Origin: Curvibacter microcysteis
GTDB lineage: Bacteria > Pseudomonadota > Gammaproteobacteria > Burkholderiales > Burkholderiaceae_C
NCBI RefSeq assembly: GCF_028649435.1
Contig: NZ_JAQSIN010000006.1
Direction: 5' to 3' (one strand)
DNA: 64,000 nt
Part shown: in pieces, positions 18,578-26,951 of the stretch
Numbering within the stretch: the first letter of the stretch is position 1
Layout: each line of letters begins with the position of its first letter
Notes under the pieces: model-generated
What the model saw: the letters and a program-made list of their open reading frames with translations, nothing else
The model's database searches: none
What the model was told of the DNA's origin: nothing
Made by a program: the position numbers and the translations under genes

Positions 18578-19019
18578 CCGAGGTCGCCAGGATGTCACAG
18601 GCTCATGCCGGGCTCCCTATGGTCGTTGGGGAGAGGGCATCTGTGCCGATGACTCGACGTGACACCTTGTTGCCACGCGATCTGCCAGATAGATCTCAGT
18701 GACTGTGATGTGAGGCACTTGATTTGACTCAGGTACTCAACACATTGCCTATGAATTTTTACCTTTGGGATCGACCTTCTCCCTGAAATCCGCTCGAGAC
18801 TCACGTATAAATGCGTATATAAAACCAATCGGGAGTTTTGTTGCATTTCGCATTGATGTTCTCACGAGCAGCGGTTGATGGCCTCTCACTGAGGGCTCAA
18901 CGTTGCATGGCCAAGACGCCTGAATCGTGCCCAGAACCAGCGTCGTGCATTGTGCTGCTGTCTTTGGTGGGGGGCTTGGGGTGACCCTTTCCGGTGGTGT
19001 CGACAGCGCAGCTCCTTAC
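18578..19019. other. Intergenic stretch between array 1 and cas3
   Basis: No convincing gene. A minus-strand open frame (18595-18846) has no family features and no ribosome binding site. The region is AT-richer around 18720-18840 and carries the probable cas3 promoter. Confidence 0.5.
18783..18811 (+). promoter_or_regulatory. Candidate sigma70 promoter for cas3
   Basis: CTGAAA, 17-base spacer, TATAAA (4/6 and 5/6 consensus matches), with a second TATATA at 18816. It is the best promoter-like sequence between array 1 and cas3 and would give a leader of about 200 bases. Confidence 0.35.
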
Positions 19020-21794
19020 ATGACGTACTGGGGCAAGGCCAGGCCCGGGCAGGAGGGGGCAGAACTGCATTTGCTGCCGTATCACAGCCTGGATGTAGCG
19101 GCAGTCGGGCAGGTTTATCTGAGCCGTCATCCCACCTTATTGACTTGGTTCAGTGCTCAGTTGGGTGGTGTCGACCGGCAGGCCCTGTTGGCCTGGTTTT
19201 CGTTTTGGTTGAGCCTGCATGACTTAGGCAAGTTTTCCATCAGCTTCCAGGGGCAGCGGGCAGATCTGGTCAAGCTGTTGCAAGGGCAGGCGCCGGAGCA
19301 CCTTGGCTTACCCGGGGTAAGGCATGACAGCCTCGGGATGCAGTTCTGGCGGCAGCATGTCGCACCCCGTGTTGTGTCTGGCTGTTGGTTGGGGGATGAC
19401 CCCGATTTGGTCGTTGGGCTTGATTTCTGGGCGCTAGCCGTCACGGGGCATCATGGGCAGCCCCCGCTCAATGACGTTCCTCGGCTGGGGACGCACTTCA
19501 GGCCGCAGGATGTCCAGGCCGCACAAGCCTTTGTCGATGCGATGCGCGCTCATTTTTCTCCCGAGTCCTTGCCATTGGTGCCCGCGCGCTGCTCGGCAGA
19601 GGACTTTGAGAACATCAGTCGGGAGCTGTCCTGGTGGGTCGCTGGGCTGGCTGTTTTGGCGGATTGGATTGGGTCCAATGCCGAGGTGTTTCGCTACTGT
19701 GATGACACTTCGATGCCCTTGGCAGACTATTGGACCCAGTCCATGCAGAGGGCAGAACAGGTCCTGGCCAATTCTGGGGTTTTGCCCCCGACCACGCAGT
19801 CTGCGCGCTCGTTTTCTGATCTGTTTCCCCACATTGCCCAACCGTCGCCGCTGCAGTCCTGGGCCATCAGCGCGGACCTGGCGGTATCGCCCCAAATCCA
19901 TTTGTTGGAAGACGTTACTGGGGCGGGCAAAACCGAGGCGGCGGTGATGCTGGCCCACCGTTTGATGGCCGCTGGCTGCGGGGATGGCTTTTTTGTGGGC
20001 TTGCCCACCATGGCAACGGCCAATGCCATGTTTGGCCGAGTGGCCTCCGTGATCGACAAGCTGTTGCCCGGGGATGTGAGCCTGGTGCTGGCCCATGCAC
20101 GCAAAACACTGGTGGGCGATTTTGCCGCCTCCATCATCAGCGCTGGGCAGGATGAAGGTGATGCGCAGCAAGAGGATGAAACCGCCACTCACCGCTGTAC
20201 CCGTTGGCTGGCTGACCACAACAAACGCGCCTTACTGGCTCCTGCTGGCGTGGGCACGGTGGATCAGGTCTTACTCGCGGCTTTGCAAAGTAAGCACCAA
20301 TCGCTGCGTTTGCTGGGCCTGGCCCACAAGATCTTGCTGGTCGACGAGGTGCATGCTTGCGATGACTACATGCTGCGCACTCTGGAGCAGGTGTTGGTGT
20401 TCCATGCGCGAGCCGGTGGTAGCGCCATCCTTTTGTCTGCAACTTTGCCGCTGGCCATGAAAGAGGCTTTGCTCAAGGCGTTTGCCAAAGGCGTGCAGCA
20501 GCGTGTGCCGACGTTGCAGGAGTCGGCTTACCCCTTGGTCACGTCCTGGGCTGCAGACAACCCTTCGCGATTGATCGAGACGGCGTTGGAAACGAGGCCC
20601 GAGGTCAGGCGGACGGTGACCGTGCGTTACCAATCCGAACTTGCGCATGTGGTTCAAGGGGTGGTCGAGGCCTTAGCTCGCGGCCAATGCGTGGCCTGGA
20701 TTCGCAACACCGTGGGTGACGCCTTGGCCGCCTGGGAGCTGTTGGCGCAATCCATTCCCGTGGAGCGCATGACCTTGTTCCATGCCCGTTTTTGCTTGGG
20801 GGATCGGCTCGATACCGAAGAAGAGGTGCTGGCCTCTTTTGGTCGAGACAGCGGCACCAACCAGCGCGCCGGGCGATTGCTGATCGCGACCCAGGTGGCA
20901 GAACAGTCGTTGGATGTGGATTTCGATCTGTTGGTCACAGATTTGGCGCCCATGGATCGGATCATCCAGCGGGCGGGGCGCTTGCATCGCCATGTGCGTG
21001 ACGCGCAGGGCGCGCGGTTGACCACGGCCGGTGCGCAAGACCAGCGTGGGGCTGCCCAACTGTGGGTGTTGGGGCCGGCATGGAGCGACGCGCCCGAGGC
21101 TGGCTGGTTCACTGAGGCGTTTCCCCGTGCTGGCAAGGTCTACCCCGATCACGGGCAGTTATGGCGCACGGCACGTTGGTTGCGCCAGGGGCAAATGGTC
21201 ATGCCGGACGATGCTCGGCGCTGGATCGAATCTGTTTTTGCGGACGATGGTGATTTGCCAGCAGGCCTAGAAAAGAACGTGAGCCAAGCCCAGGGTCAGG
21301 GATTTGCAGCCCGAAGCCAAGCGGGCTTCTCCAGCGTGAAGCTCAACAGGGGCTATCAGCGCGACGGTCTGGAGTGGGCCGCGGACAGTGCCGCCCCCTC
21401 CCGCCTGGGGGAAGACACCGTCGATGTCTTGCTGGCGCGCTGGGTGGGTGACGTGCTGCGTCCCTGGCGTGAGGACAAGCCGGCCAGCCAGGCCTGGGCT
21501 TACAGCACTGTGCGGGTGGCAAAGCGCCAGATCTCGGCCACGGCGCGCCCTACATCCCCACCACGCGCTGCGGCTTTGGATGCGCTGCTGCAAAGCCTAC
21601 CCGGCGGCGGTCAATGGGTGGTGGTCTTGCCTATGGATGAAGTGGACGGCCACTGGGCTGGCATGGCTTTGGCCTCTGCTGGGGGCGCTGCGGAGCCGAT
21701 ATTGCGCGCGTGGCGCTATGACCCTGAATTGGGATTGACTGTCGAAGAGGCGCCAGGCGAAAAATCGCCCGGCGCTTTATCCCCAAAGGTTTGA
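19020..21794 (+). CDS. cas3: Type I-E CRISPR helicase/nuclease Cas3 (HD-Cas3)
   Basis: Nuclease-helicase recruited by Cascade R-loops to degrade target DNA. 924 residues from ATG 19020 (MTYWGKARPG, a typical Cas3 start); the frame stays open upstream to a GTG at 18927. HD domain: H22 in YHSLDV, H67-D68 with K71 in SLHDLGKF, then TGHHGQPP. Helicase: Walker A TGAGKTEAA near 300, DEVH near 441, LLSATLP, and the C-terminal motif VI region MDRIIQRAGRLHRH. All catalytic motifs look intact. Its 3' end contains a strong hairpin, and the Cascade genes begin 157 bp later (small open frame) or 345 bp later (casA). Confidence 0.95.
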   Translation: MTYWGKARPGQEGAELHLLPYHSLDVAAVGQVYLSRHPTLLTWFSAQLGGVDRQALLAWFSFWLSLHDLGKFSISFQGQRADLVKLLQGQAPEHLGLPGVRHDSLGMQFWRQHVAPRVVSGCWLGDDPDLVVGLDFWALAVTGHHGQPPLNDVPRLGTHFRPQDVQAAQAFVDAMRAHFSPESLPLVPARCSAEDFENISRELSWWVAGLAVLADWIGSNAEVFRYCDDTSMPLADYWTQSMQRAEQVLANSGVLPPTTQSARSFSDLFPHIAQPSPLQSWAISADLAVSPQIHLLEDVTGAGKTEAAVMLAHRLMAAGCGDGFFVGLPTMATANAMFGRVASVIDKLLPGDVSLVLAHARKTLVGDFAASIISAGQDEGDAQQEDETATHRCTRWLADHNKRALLAPAGVGTVDQVLLAALQSKHQSLRLLGLAHKILLVDEVHACDDYMLRTLEQVLVFHARAGGSAILLSATLPLAMKEALLKAFAKGVQQRVPTLQESAYPLVTSWAADNPSRLIETALETRPEVRRTVTVRYQSELAHVVQGVVEALARGQCVAWIRNTVGDALAAWELLAQSIPVERMTLFHARFCLGDRLDTEEEVLASFGRDSGTNQRAGRLLIATQVAEQSLDVDFDLLVTDLAPMDRIIQRAGRLHRHVRDAQGARLTTAGAQDQRGAAQLWVLGPAWSDAPEAGWFTEAFPRAGKVYPDHGQLWRTARWLRQGQMVMPDDARRWIESVFADDGDLPAGLEKNVSQAQGQGFAARSQAGFSSVKLNRGYQRDGLEWAADSAAPSRLGEDTVDVLLARWVGDVLRPWREDKPASQAWAYSTVRVAKRQISATARPTSPPRAAALDALLQSLPGGGQWVVVLPMDEVDGHWAGMALASAGGAAEPILRAWRYDPELGLTVEEAPGEKSPGALSPKV
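21750..21780. terminator. Hairpin at the 3' end of cas3, possibly a bidirectional terminator
   Basis: GCGCCAGGCGA pairs with TCGCCCGGCGC (10 of 11 pairs) around an AAAA loop, followed by TTTAT on the plus strand. It lies inside the last codons of cas3. It could limit cas3 transcription into the Cascade genes and, read on the minus strand, end the repeat-bearing RNA at 21773-21853. Confidence 0.5.
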
Positions 21795-21853
21795 GGAACG
21801 ATTGTGATCCGCAGTTCACTCACGGGTCATCCCCCTAAACGATGGGGGAACAA
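21773..21853 (-). ncRNA. CreR/CreA-like mini-CRISPR RNA: two degenerate repeats around a pseudo-spacer
   Basis: Read on the minus strand. Pseudo-repeat 1 (21853-21823) has GTTCCCCC, an 8-base loop, GGGGG and handle ATGACCCG (array handle ATGAACCG). The pseudo-spacer (21822-21802) starts TGAGTGAACTGCG. Pseudo-repeat 2 (21801-21773) is exactly 29 bases, matches the array-2 repeat at 19 of 29 positions and keeps a 6-bp stem with a tetraloop (CCUCAA-ACCU-UUGGGG), although it overlaps the cas3 stop. A minus-strand -10 TACAAT (21868-21863) would start an RNA a few bases before pseudo-repeat 1. Cas6e processing would give a guide whose seed matches the Cascade promoter region. Known CreR/CreA RNAs work this way; expression here is inferred. 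Confidence 0.62.
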
Positions 21854-21894
21854 TGGTTGGCAATTGTAGTGCAGGTATTCTTGGTAGAGAAATG

Positions 21895-21914
21895 GTTACA
21901 CAGTTGACTCACTT
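21895..21914 (-). promoter_or_regulatory. Predicted self-target of the CreR-like guide, upstream of the Cascade operon
   Basis: On the minus strand, PAM AAG (21914-21912) is followed by TGAGTCAACTGTG (21911-21899). It matches the pseudo-spacer at positions 1-5, 7-11 and 13; the mismatches at 6 and 12 are at nucleotides that type I-E Cascade does not pair. Beyond 13 the match fades (15 and 17 only). The guide locus itself has CCG, not AAG, next to the spacer, as expected for self/non-self discrimination. The site is 38 bases before the next start codon, so Cascade bound here should block transcription without enough pairing for Cas3 cleavage. Confidence 0.62.
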
Positions 21915-21951
21915 CTCGATCTACGATTGCGCCACTTCTAAGGAGATTTCC

Positions 21952-22143
21952 ATGTGGCGCGAAATTTTCAGGCTAGCCGGGGCTGTTGAATTGGGCCTTG
22001 TTGCTTCGGCGCAGTGCTTTCCTTCTTTGGCACTGCCCATTGGCGGAGGGCATGTTGAGCAAATCGCAATTTTGTTCACTTGTGCCTTTGTGTTGTTGGA
22101 GGGGGCTGAAGTTGTTCGCAGCGTTTGGAAGGGAATTTCGTGA
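21952..22143 (+). CDS. Unrecognised 63-residue hydrophobic protein between cas3 and casA
   Basis: Begins MWREIFRLAGAVELGL and ends EGAEVVRSVWKGIS. A near-ideal AAGGAG sits 6 bases before the ATG, stronger than the site of any cas gene here. Two hydrophobic stretches (about residues 8-30 and 35-55, the second VEQIAILFTCAFVLL) separated by a GGG turn suggest a small hairpin-like membrane protein. Its TGA overlaps the casA GTG (GTGA), so the two are probably translationally coupled. The predicted Cascade self-target lies 38 bases upstream. No family was recognised. It may be a leader peptide coupling casA translation, a membrane-associated Cas accessory, or a toxin kept silent by Cascade; nothing in the sequence decides. 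Confidence 0.6.
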   Translation: MWREIFRLAGAVELGLVASAQCFPSLALPIGGGHVEQIAILFTCAFVLLEGAEVVRSVWKGIS

Positions 22144-23798
22144 ATCTTTTGACTGAGCGATGGATGCCTGTCCGCACGCACGGTGGGCAGAGGCGGTGGG
22201 TGGCGCCAATTGAGTTGGCGTCGCCTGAGTGGGCGGCCTTTGACGCAGATCGGGCAGATTTCAATGGGGCGCTGGCGCAATTCGCGATCGGCTTGTTACA
22301 GACGGCCCTGCCGGTGGACGGCGTGCTTCAATGGCGCAAGCGCCTCATGGCGCCCCCGCAACCGGCCGAGCTGGAGGACGCCCTCGCACCTCTGGCGGCG
22401 GCCTTTGAGTGGGATGCTGAGGGCGCTCGCTTCATGCAAGACTTTGATCTGCGCGCCGGCGATGGCGAGCCCTTGGGCATCGGTGCCTTGTTGATCGAGT
22501 CGCCCGGTGAAAACACCGTGAAGAACAACAGCGATCTGTTCGTGAAGCGCGGTCACGTCCAAGCGCTGTGTGACCACTGTGCGGCCCTGGCCTTGTTCAC
22601 CTTGCAGCTCAATGCGCCTTCAGGAGGTGCTGGTCACCGCACAGGGCTGCGCGGCGGGGGGCCATTGACCACCTTGCTGGTGGCTGAGGGGACGGGGGCG
22701 GAAGGCCCGCACAGCTTGTGGCATACCTTATGGCTCAACGTGCTGGACCGAGCAGCCTTTGAAGCCTTGGGCGGCGATGCCGACAAGTCCGAGCTGTACT
22801 TCACGTTTCCCTGGCTGAGCAGCATCACCCGCCTGCAAAAAGCCGATGGCCAGCTGACCCCAGCCCAGGTACATCCGGCCCATGTGTTCTGGGCCATGCC
22901 GCGCCGTATCCGTCTGGATCTGGAGGCCGTGAGTCCAGGGTGTTGCGATGTTTGCGGGCGAGAGTCCTCACGCCTGATCTCACGCTATGTCACGCGTAAC
23001 TATGGTCTCAACTACAAGGGCGCTTGGTCTCACCCCTTGTCGCCCTATTACGAAAGCAAAGAGGGCATGTTGCCCCTGCACCCGCAGCCTGATGGCTTGG
23101 GCTACCGCCACTGGCTGGGCTGGGTCTTGGGCATGCAGCGTGACAAGCGCCATGTGGCCCGCGCTGCAGTGATCGAACGCTTCTTCTCGGCAGACCGTGA
23201 ACGGCGTACCGGGGTAGCGCTGCGCCTCTGGGCCTTTGGTTATGACATGGACAACATGAAGCCGCGTTGTTGGTACGACGCCACGCTGCCCCTGTATGCG
23301 TTGGGGGAGTGCTCGGTGTCGGCCCAGCAGGCGCTGCGTGACGATGTTGGCGGCTGGTTGGCCGGTGCCGAGTTAGCTGCCAGCTACCTGCGTGGCGCTG
23401 TGAAAGGCGCCTGGTTCAGCCACGACGCTCGGGGCGATTTGACCTTCGTTGATGCGAGCTTCTGGTCGCGCACGGAGCGGCCTTTCTATGAGCTGCTGAG
23501 CGGCCGCATCGAGGCCGCACGGGCGGAACAAGCCGTCCTGCCGGGCGAAGCCTGGCTTCGGGTGCTGCAAAACACGGCGAGACACCTGTTCGATGCCGAA
23601 TGGGTAGGGGCCGGGCCGGTCGAGCGCCAGAACCCGGCGCGCATCGCACAGGCGCATCGGCAGCTCGTCAACAGTTTGAACGGCCCCAAGCTGCGTGCCG
23701 CACTGGGGTTACCTCAAACCGAATCGGCCATTCAAAAGACCAAAGGCAAGTCCAAAGATAAAACCAAAGGCGCTCCAGGCGCCAAGGAGAACGAATGA
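22140..23798 (+). CDS. casA: Cascade large subunit CasA (Cse1/Cas8e)
   Basis: Recognises the PAM and recruits Cas3. 552 residues from GTG 22140, chosen because the protein then begins MNLLTERWMPV, the canonical Cse1 N-terminus. A CDVCGRE segment near 265 is a possible zinc knuckle remnant, followed by the conserved stretch GAWSHPLSPYY and the GYRHWLGWVLG segment. Length is within the family range (500-560). The start overlaps the small upstream gene and the stop overlaps casB (ATGA). Confidence 0.93.
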   Translation: MNLLTERWMPVRTHGGQRRWVAPIELASPEWAAFDADRADFNGALAQFAIGLLQTALPVDGVLQWRKRLMAPPQPAELEDALAPLAAAFEWDAEGARFMQDFDLRAGDGEPLGIGALLIESPGENTVKNNSDLFVKRGHVQALCDHCAALALFTLQLNAPSGGAGHRTGLRGGGPLTTLLVAEGTGAEGPHSLWHTLWLNVLDRAAFEALGGDADKSELYFTFPWLSSITRLQKADGQLTPAQVHPAHVFWAMPRRIRLDLEAVSPGCCDVCGRESSRLISRYVTRNYGLNYKGAWSHPLSPYYESKEGMLPLHPQPDGLGYRHWLGWVLGMQRDKRHVARAAVIERFFSADRERRTGVALRLWAFGYDMDNMKPRCWYDATLPLYALGECSVSAQQALRDDVGGWLAGAELAASYLRGAVKGAWFSHDARGDLTFVDASFWSRTERPFYELLSGRIEAARAEQAVLPGEAWLRVLQNTARHLFDAEWVGAGPVERQNPARIAQAHRQLVNSLNGPKLRAALGLPQTESAIQKTKGKSKDKTKGAPGAKENE

Positions 23799-24340
23799 GC
23801 AACAGCCTCAACCCCTACCGATTGGACTCGGGCGCCAAACAGGCCTTTGTGCGCTGGTGGCAGCGCATCAGTGACGACAAGGCAGAGAGCTGGGCCCGAG
23901 CGGATCGGGCCAGCTTGAAGCATGCCCACGATGTGCTGGCTCTGACTTGCACCCCGGCCTATCAGCGGGTCTATCAGGACATGTTGGCTGCGCGCGGTGG
24001 CGTGGCTTGGCCCGCCTACCAGCAAGACCGCATCGCGGCCATGGTGGGGCTGGCTGCCCATGTGAAAAAGGGCAACTCCCCAGAGCCCCTGTCTTTGCCC
24101 AAAGCCATGTCATACCGGCCCGAGGGCGTGGACCGCAATCCAGTCAGTGAACTGCGCTTCTTGCGTCTGCTCGACGCACCTGACATCGACGCCTTGTACC
24201 TGGGCCTGCGGCGCTGCTTGCCCCTGATCAAAAGCCAAATCGACGTGGCCTTGATGGCCGATGACCTGTTTGAGTGGGGTGATTGGGTCAAGAAGCGATG
24301 GGCCTACGACTATCGATGGCCCGACAAGGCAACCGCCTGA
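23795..24340 (+). CDS. casB: Cascade small subunit CasB (Cse2)
   Basis: Small subunit that forms a dimer along the Cascade backbone and stabilises the displaced strand. 181 residues, typical of Cse2 (160-200), rich in Arg and Lys, with SGAKQAFVRWWQRISDDKAE at the N-terminus. The ATG overlaps the casA stop by 4 bases, so the two are translationally coupled. Identification rests on position, length and this N-terminal pattern, since Cse2 has few invariant motifs. Confidence 0.9.
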   Translation: MSNSLNPYRLDSGAKQAFVRWWQRISDDKAESWARADRASLKHAHDVLALTCTPAYQRVYQDMLAARGGVAWPAYQQDRIAAMVGLAAHVKKGNSPEPLSLPKAMSYRPEGVDRNPVSELRFLRLLDAPDIDALYLGLRRCLPLIKSQIDVALMADDLFEWGDWVKKRWAYDYRWPDKATA

Positions 24341-24407
24341 GCTTTTCCGGGCGTTTTCTTTCGCGCCTAACTTGTTTCGCTGCATCTATTTTTTGGGAGT
24401 TTCTGTC

Positions 24408-25475
24408 ATGTCTCGTTTTGTTCAGCTTCATGTTTTGACCAGCTACCCGCCGTCCAACCTCAACCGTGACGACACAGGTCGGCCGAAGACGGCTCGGGTT
24501 GGCGACGCGACGCGCCTGCGCATTTCATCGCAAAGTCTCAAGCGCGCCTGGCGCACGTCTGAGGTGTTTGAGTCGGAATTGGCAGGACACCTGGGGACAC
24601 GCACCAAACGCATGGGACACGAAGTGTTCAAACAGCTCAAGGCCGGTGGTGTCGACGACAAGCGCGCCCGTGAATGGGCGAAGGAGATCGCCAAGCAATT
24701 CGGTAAGCTCAAATCTGACAAGAAGACCGAGAACGACGAAGACCTGGAGATTGAGCAACTGGCTCATTTCAGTCCTGAAGAGAAGGACGCTTTGCAAGCC
24801 CTGGTCAGCACCTTGATTGCGCGTCAGGACAAGCCGACGGAAGAAGAACTGAGCTTGCTCAGCCACCCCAAGCGGGCGGTGGACATTGCGATGTTCGGGC
24901 GCATGCTGGCCGATCCGAAGATGGTCGAATTTGGTGTCGAGGCTGCGGTGCAGGTGGCTCACGCAATTACAGTGCACCAGGCTGGCGTAGAGGACGACTA
25001 CTTCAGTGCCGTCGATGATTTGAACCGTCGCGAGGACACGGGTGCTGGCCACATCGGCGAACGGGGATACGGCGCCGGCCTGTTCTACCTGTATCTGTCG
25101 ATTGACCGCGAGGCACTCAAGAAGAATTTGGGTGATGACGAGGCGCTGACGCGGCGAGCCCTGAAGGCCTTGGTTCAAGCCGTGACCAAGGTGTCGCCCA
25201 CGGGCATGCAAAACAGCTTTGCCTCGCGCGCGTACGCCAGCCACGTGTTGGCCGAGAAGGGTAACCAGCAACCACGTTCGCTGGCACAGGCTTTCTTGAA
25301 ACCTGTCAAGCCTTTTGCGGATGAGGACTTGCTGCTGAAAACGGTGCAGGCCTTGCACACTCGACGCAAAAACTTTGATGCTGTTTACGGTGATTGCGCA
25401 GATGCCCGCTACACCCTGGATGTGGAAACGCCCGAGGGTTCGATCGACGCGCTCATCGAATTTGCGGCGGGGTAA
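24408..25475 (+). CDS. casC: Cascade backbone subunit CasC (Cse4/Cas7e)
   Basis: Six copies coat the crRNA spacer in Cascade, each thumb flipping out every sixth base. 355 residues from ATG 24408, which has TGGGAG upstream. Family-typical segments are VQLHVLTSYPPSNLNRDDTG, then ATRLRISSQSLKRAWR near residue 40 and a C-terminal block including GYGAGLFYLYLSID. The 67-base gap after casB is the longest gap among the Cascade genes. Confidence 0.95.
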   Translation: MSRFVQLHVLTSYPPSNLNRDDTGRPKTARVGDATRLRISSQSLKRAWRTSEVFESELAGHLGTRTKRMGHEVFKQLKAGGVDDKRAREWAKEIAKQFGKLKSDKKTENDEDLEIEQLAHFSPEEKDALQALVSTLIARQDKPTEEELSLLSHPKRAVDIAMFGRMLADPKMVEFGVEAAVQVAHAITVHQAGVEDDYFSAVDDLNRREDTGAGHIGERGYGAGLFYLYLSIDREALKKNLGDDEALTRRALKALVQAVTKVSPTGMQNSFASRAYASHVLAEKGNQQPRSLAQAFLKPVKPFADEDLLLKTVQALHTRRKNFDAVYGDCADARYTLDVETPEGSIDALIEFAAG

Positions 25476-25481
25476 GCCGGT

Positions 25482-26252
25482 ATGGACTTTCTGGTCTTTC
25501 AACTCCAGGCGCCGTTGTCCTCTTGGGGCGAGCCTGCGGTAGGCGAGTTTCGTGGCAGCGCCACGCACCCTACGCAATCAGCGCTGATTGGCCTCTTGGG
25601 GGCCGCCCTGGGCTTACCGCGAGATGCTGAATCCAGCCATGCGGCACTGCGTGACGGGTTGGGCTTTGCTGTTGGCTTGTTGGAGCCTGGCAGCTTGCTG
25701 CGCGACTACCACACTGCCCAGGTAGCGGCTCAATCAGCACTCAAAGGATGGCCTCATTCGACCCGACGGCAGGAGTTGTCGGCTCCCAAGCTCAACACCA
25801 TTCTGTCGACCCGAGACTACCGTCAAAACGCCAGTTGGTTGGTGGCATTGCAATCGCGTGTTTCGGCGGACTATTCGCTGACCGAGTTGCAAGCTGCTTT
25901 GCGGGAGCCGCACTTTCCGCTGTACCTGGGGCGCAAGTCTTGCCCACCGGCGGCCCCTTTGTGGCCCCAAGTGATCGATGCCGAGTCGGCTTTGGCGGCA
26001 TGGGCGGAGTATCGACGGCGCCATGAGGCCGCGCTGACTGCGGCGGTCGACAAAAAGGGGCGCCTGCCCTTAGAACCATGGCCTGATCTTGTTCAGATTT
26101 TCTTTGATGAACATGTGCAGGTTGGTCTGCCACACAGCCTCAGCACCGTGCGCAAAGACCGCCTGATTCGACGCCAAGGCTGGCAGTTCGGCGATCGCAC
26201 TGAGCATGTGGCGTTCTGCACCAGCACCAAGACAGCTGCCGGGGAGGCATGA
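25482..26252 (+). CDS. casD: Cascade subunit CasD (Cas5e)
   Basis: Caps the 5' handle of the crRNA in Cascade. 256 residues. The N-terminus MDFLVFQLQAPLSSWGE is the conserved Cas5 RRM start, and it continues FRGSATHPTQSALIGLLGAALG, a diagnostic Cas5e segment. It begins 6 bases after the casC stop and overlaps casE by 4 bases (ATGA). Confidence 0.94.
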   Translation: MDFLVFQLQAPLSSWGEPAVGEFRGSATHPTQSALIGLLGAALGLPRDAESSHAALRDGLGFAVGLLEPGSLLRDYHTAQVAAQSALKGWPHSTRRQELSAPKLNTILSTRDYRQNASWLVALQSRVSADYSLTELQAALREPHFPLYLGRKSCPPAAPLWPQVIDAESALAAWAEYRRRHEAALTAAVDKKGRLPLEPWPDLVQIFFDEHVQVGLPHSLSTVRKDRLIRRQGWQFGDRTEHVAFCTSTKTAAGEA

Positions 26253-26950
26253 CCGTGTATTTCAGTTTGATTTCACCTCTGGCCGGACACGAACGCGAGG
26301 CCGTCCACGAGCGAGCGCATGGACCCTATGCCGACCACCAATGGCTGTGGCGATGGTTTCCGGCCCCCGATGGGAGCGCTCGTGACTTTCTATTTCGCCG
26401 CCACGAAGTTGATGGCCTGACCCGGTTTTACGTGGTGTCTCAGCGTGAGCCGCAGGCCTTGGGGGGGACTTGGCAGGTCCAGACGCGAGATTACGAGCCT
26501 TGGCTTGAGCCTGGTTCACGCTGGCAATTTGAATTGCGTGCGAACCCAGTTGTCCGGCATGAGCGGGACGGCAAATCCAAGCGCCACGATGTCGTCATGA
26601 ATGCCAAGAAGATCTTGCTCGCTGAGCGAGGTCTCCAGCACTGGAACGAATGGAAGGGCGAAGGCAAGCCCTCCATGCGTGATCTGGCCCAGAACGCCTG
26701 CGAAAAATGGCTGTGCCAGCGGGCCAGCGGGGCTGGATTTGATGTGGCAGTGGAAGACTTGAGCGTCGAGGCGTATGTCCAACACAAGGTCAAGGGCGGC
26801 GATCGTGACTTGCAGTTCTCCACCGTCGATTTGGCTGGGCAACTGACGGTGACTGATCCTCAAGCATTTCAGCGCACCTTGTTGAACGGCCTGGGTGCAG
26901 GCAAAGCCTTTGGCTGCGGTCTGTTGCTCGTCAAACCAGTGCGCGACTGA
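26249..26950 (+). CDS. casE: crRNA endoribonuclease CasE (Cas6e)
   Basis: Cuts the repeat at the 3' base of its hairpin to release crRNAs and stays bound to the 3' stem. 233 residues. The N-terminal region has the conserved His-rich segment GPYADHQWLWRWF near residue 27-40 and the C-terminal glycine-rich loop is GLGAGKAFGCGLLLVKP. It must process both array repeat types, which share the stem, and probably the pseudo-repeats on the minus strand near 21.8 kb. Confidence 0.95.
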   Translation: MTVYFSLISPLAGHEREAVHERAHGPYADHQWLWRWFPAPDGSARDFLFRRHEVDGLTRFYVVSQREPQALGGTWQVQTRDYEPWLEPGSRWQFELRANPVVRHERDGKSKRHDVVMNAKKILLAERGLQHWNEWKGEGKPSMRDLAQNACEKWLCQRASGAGFDVAVEDLSVEAYVQHKVKGGDRDLQFSTVDLAGQLTVTDPQAFQRTLLNGLGAGKAFGCGLLLVKPVRD

Positions 26951-26951
26951 T

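Noticed and set aside
17263..18598. Open frames through array 1 encoding repeated HPHTRGEH-like peptides
   Set aside because: Translation of CRISPR repeats; the period is that of the array.
18724..18752. TTGACT-N17-GCCTAT promoter for cas3
   Set aside because: Good -35 but only 2 of 6 -10 matches; the pair at 18783-18811 is better.
18595..18846. 83-residue minus-strand frame after array 1
   Set aside because: No ribosome binding site or family features, and it overlaps the cas3 promoter region.
18927..19019. GTG start for cas3 at 18927
   Set aside because: The 31 extra residues show no Cas3 similarity; homology begins at the Met at 19020.
21904..21932. TTGACT as -35 element of the Cascade operon
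   Set aside because: No acceptable -10 at 16-18 bases, and the start would fall on the Shine-Dalgarno sequence; a weak TTGGTA-N17-TTGACT pair upstream is not convincing either.
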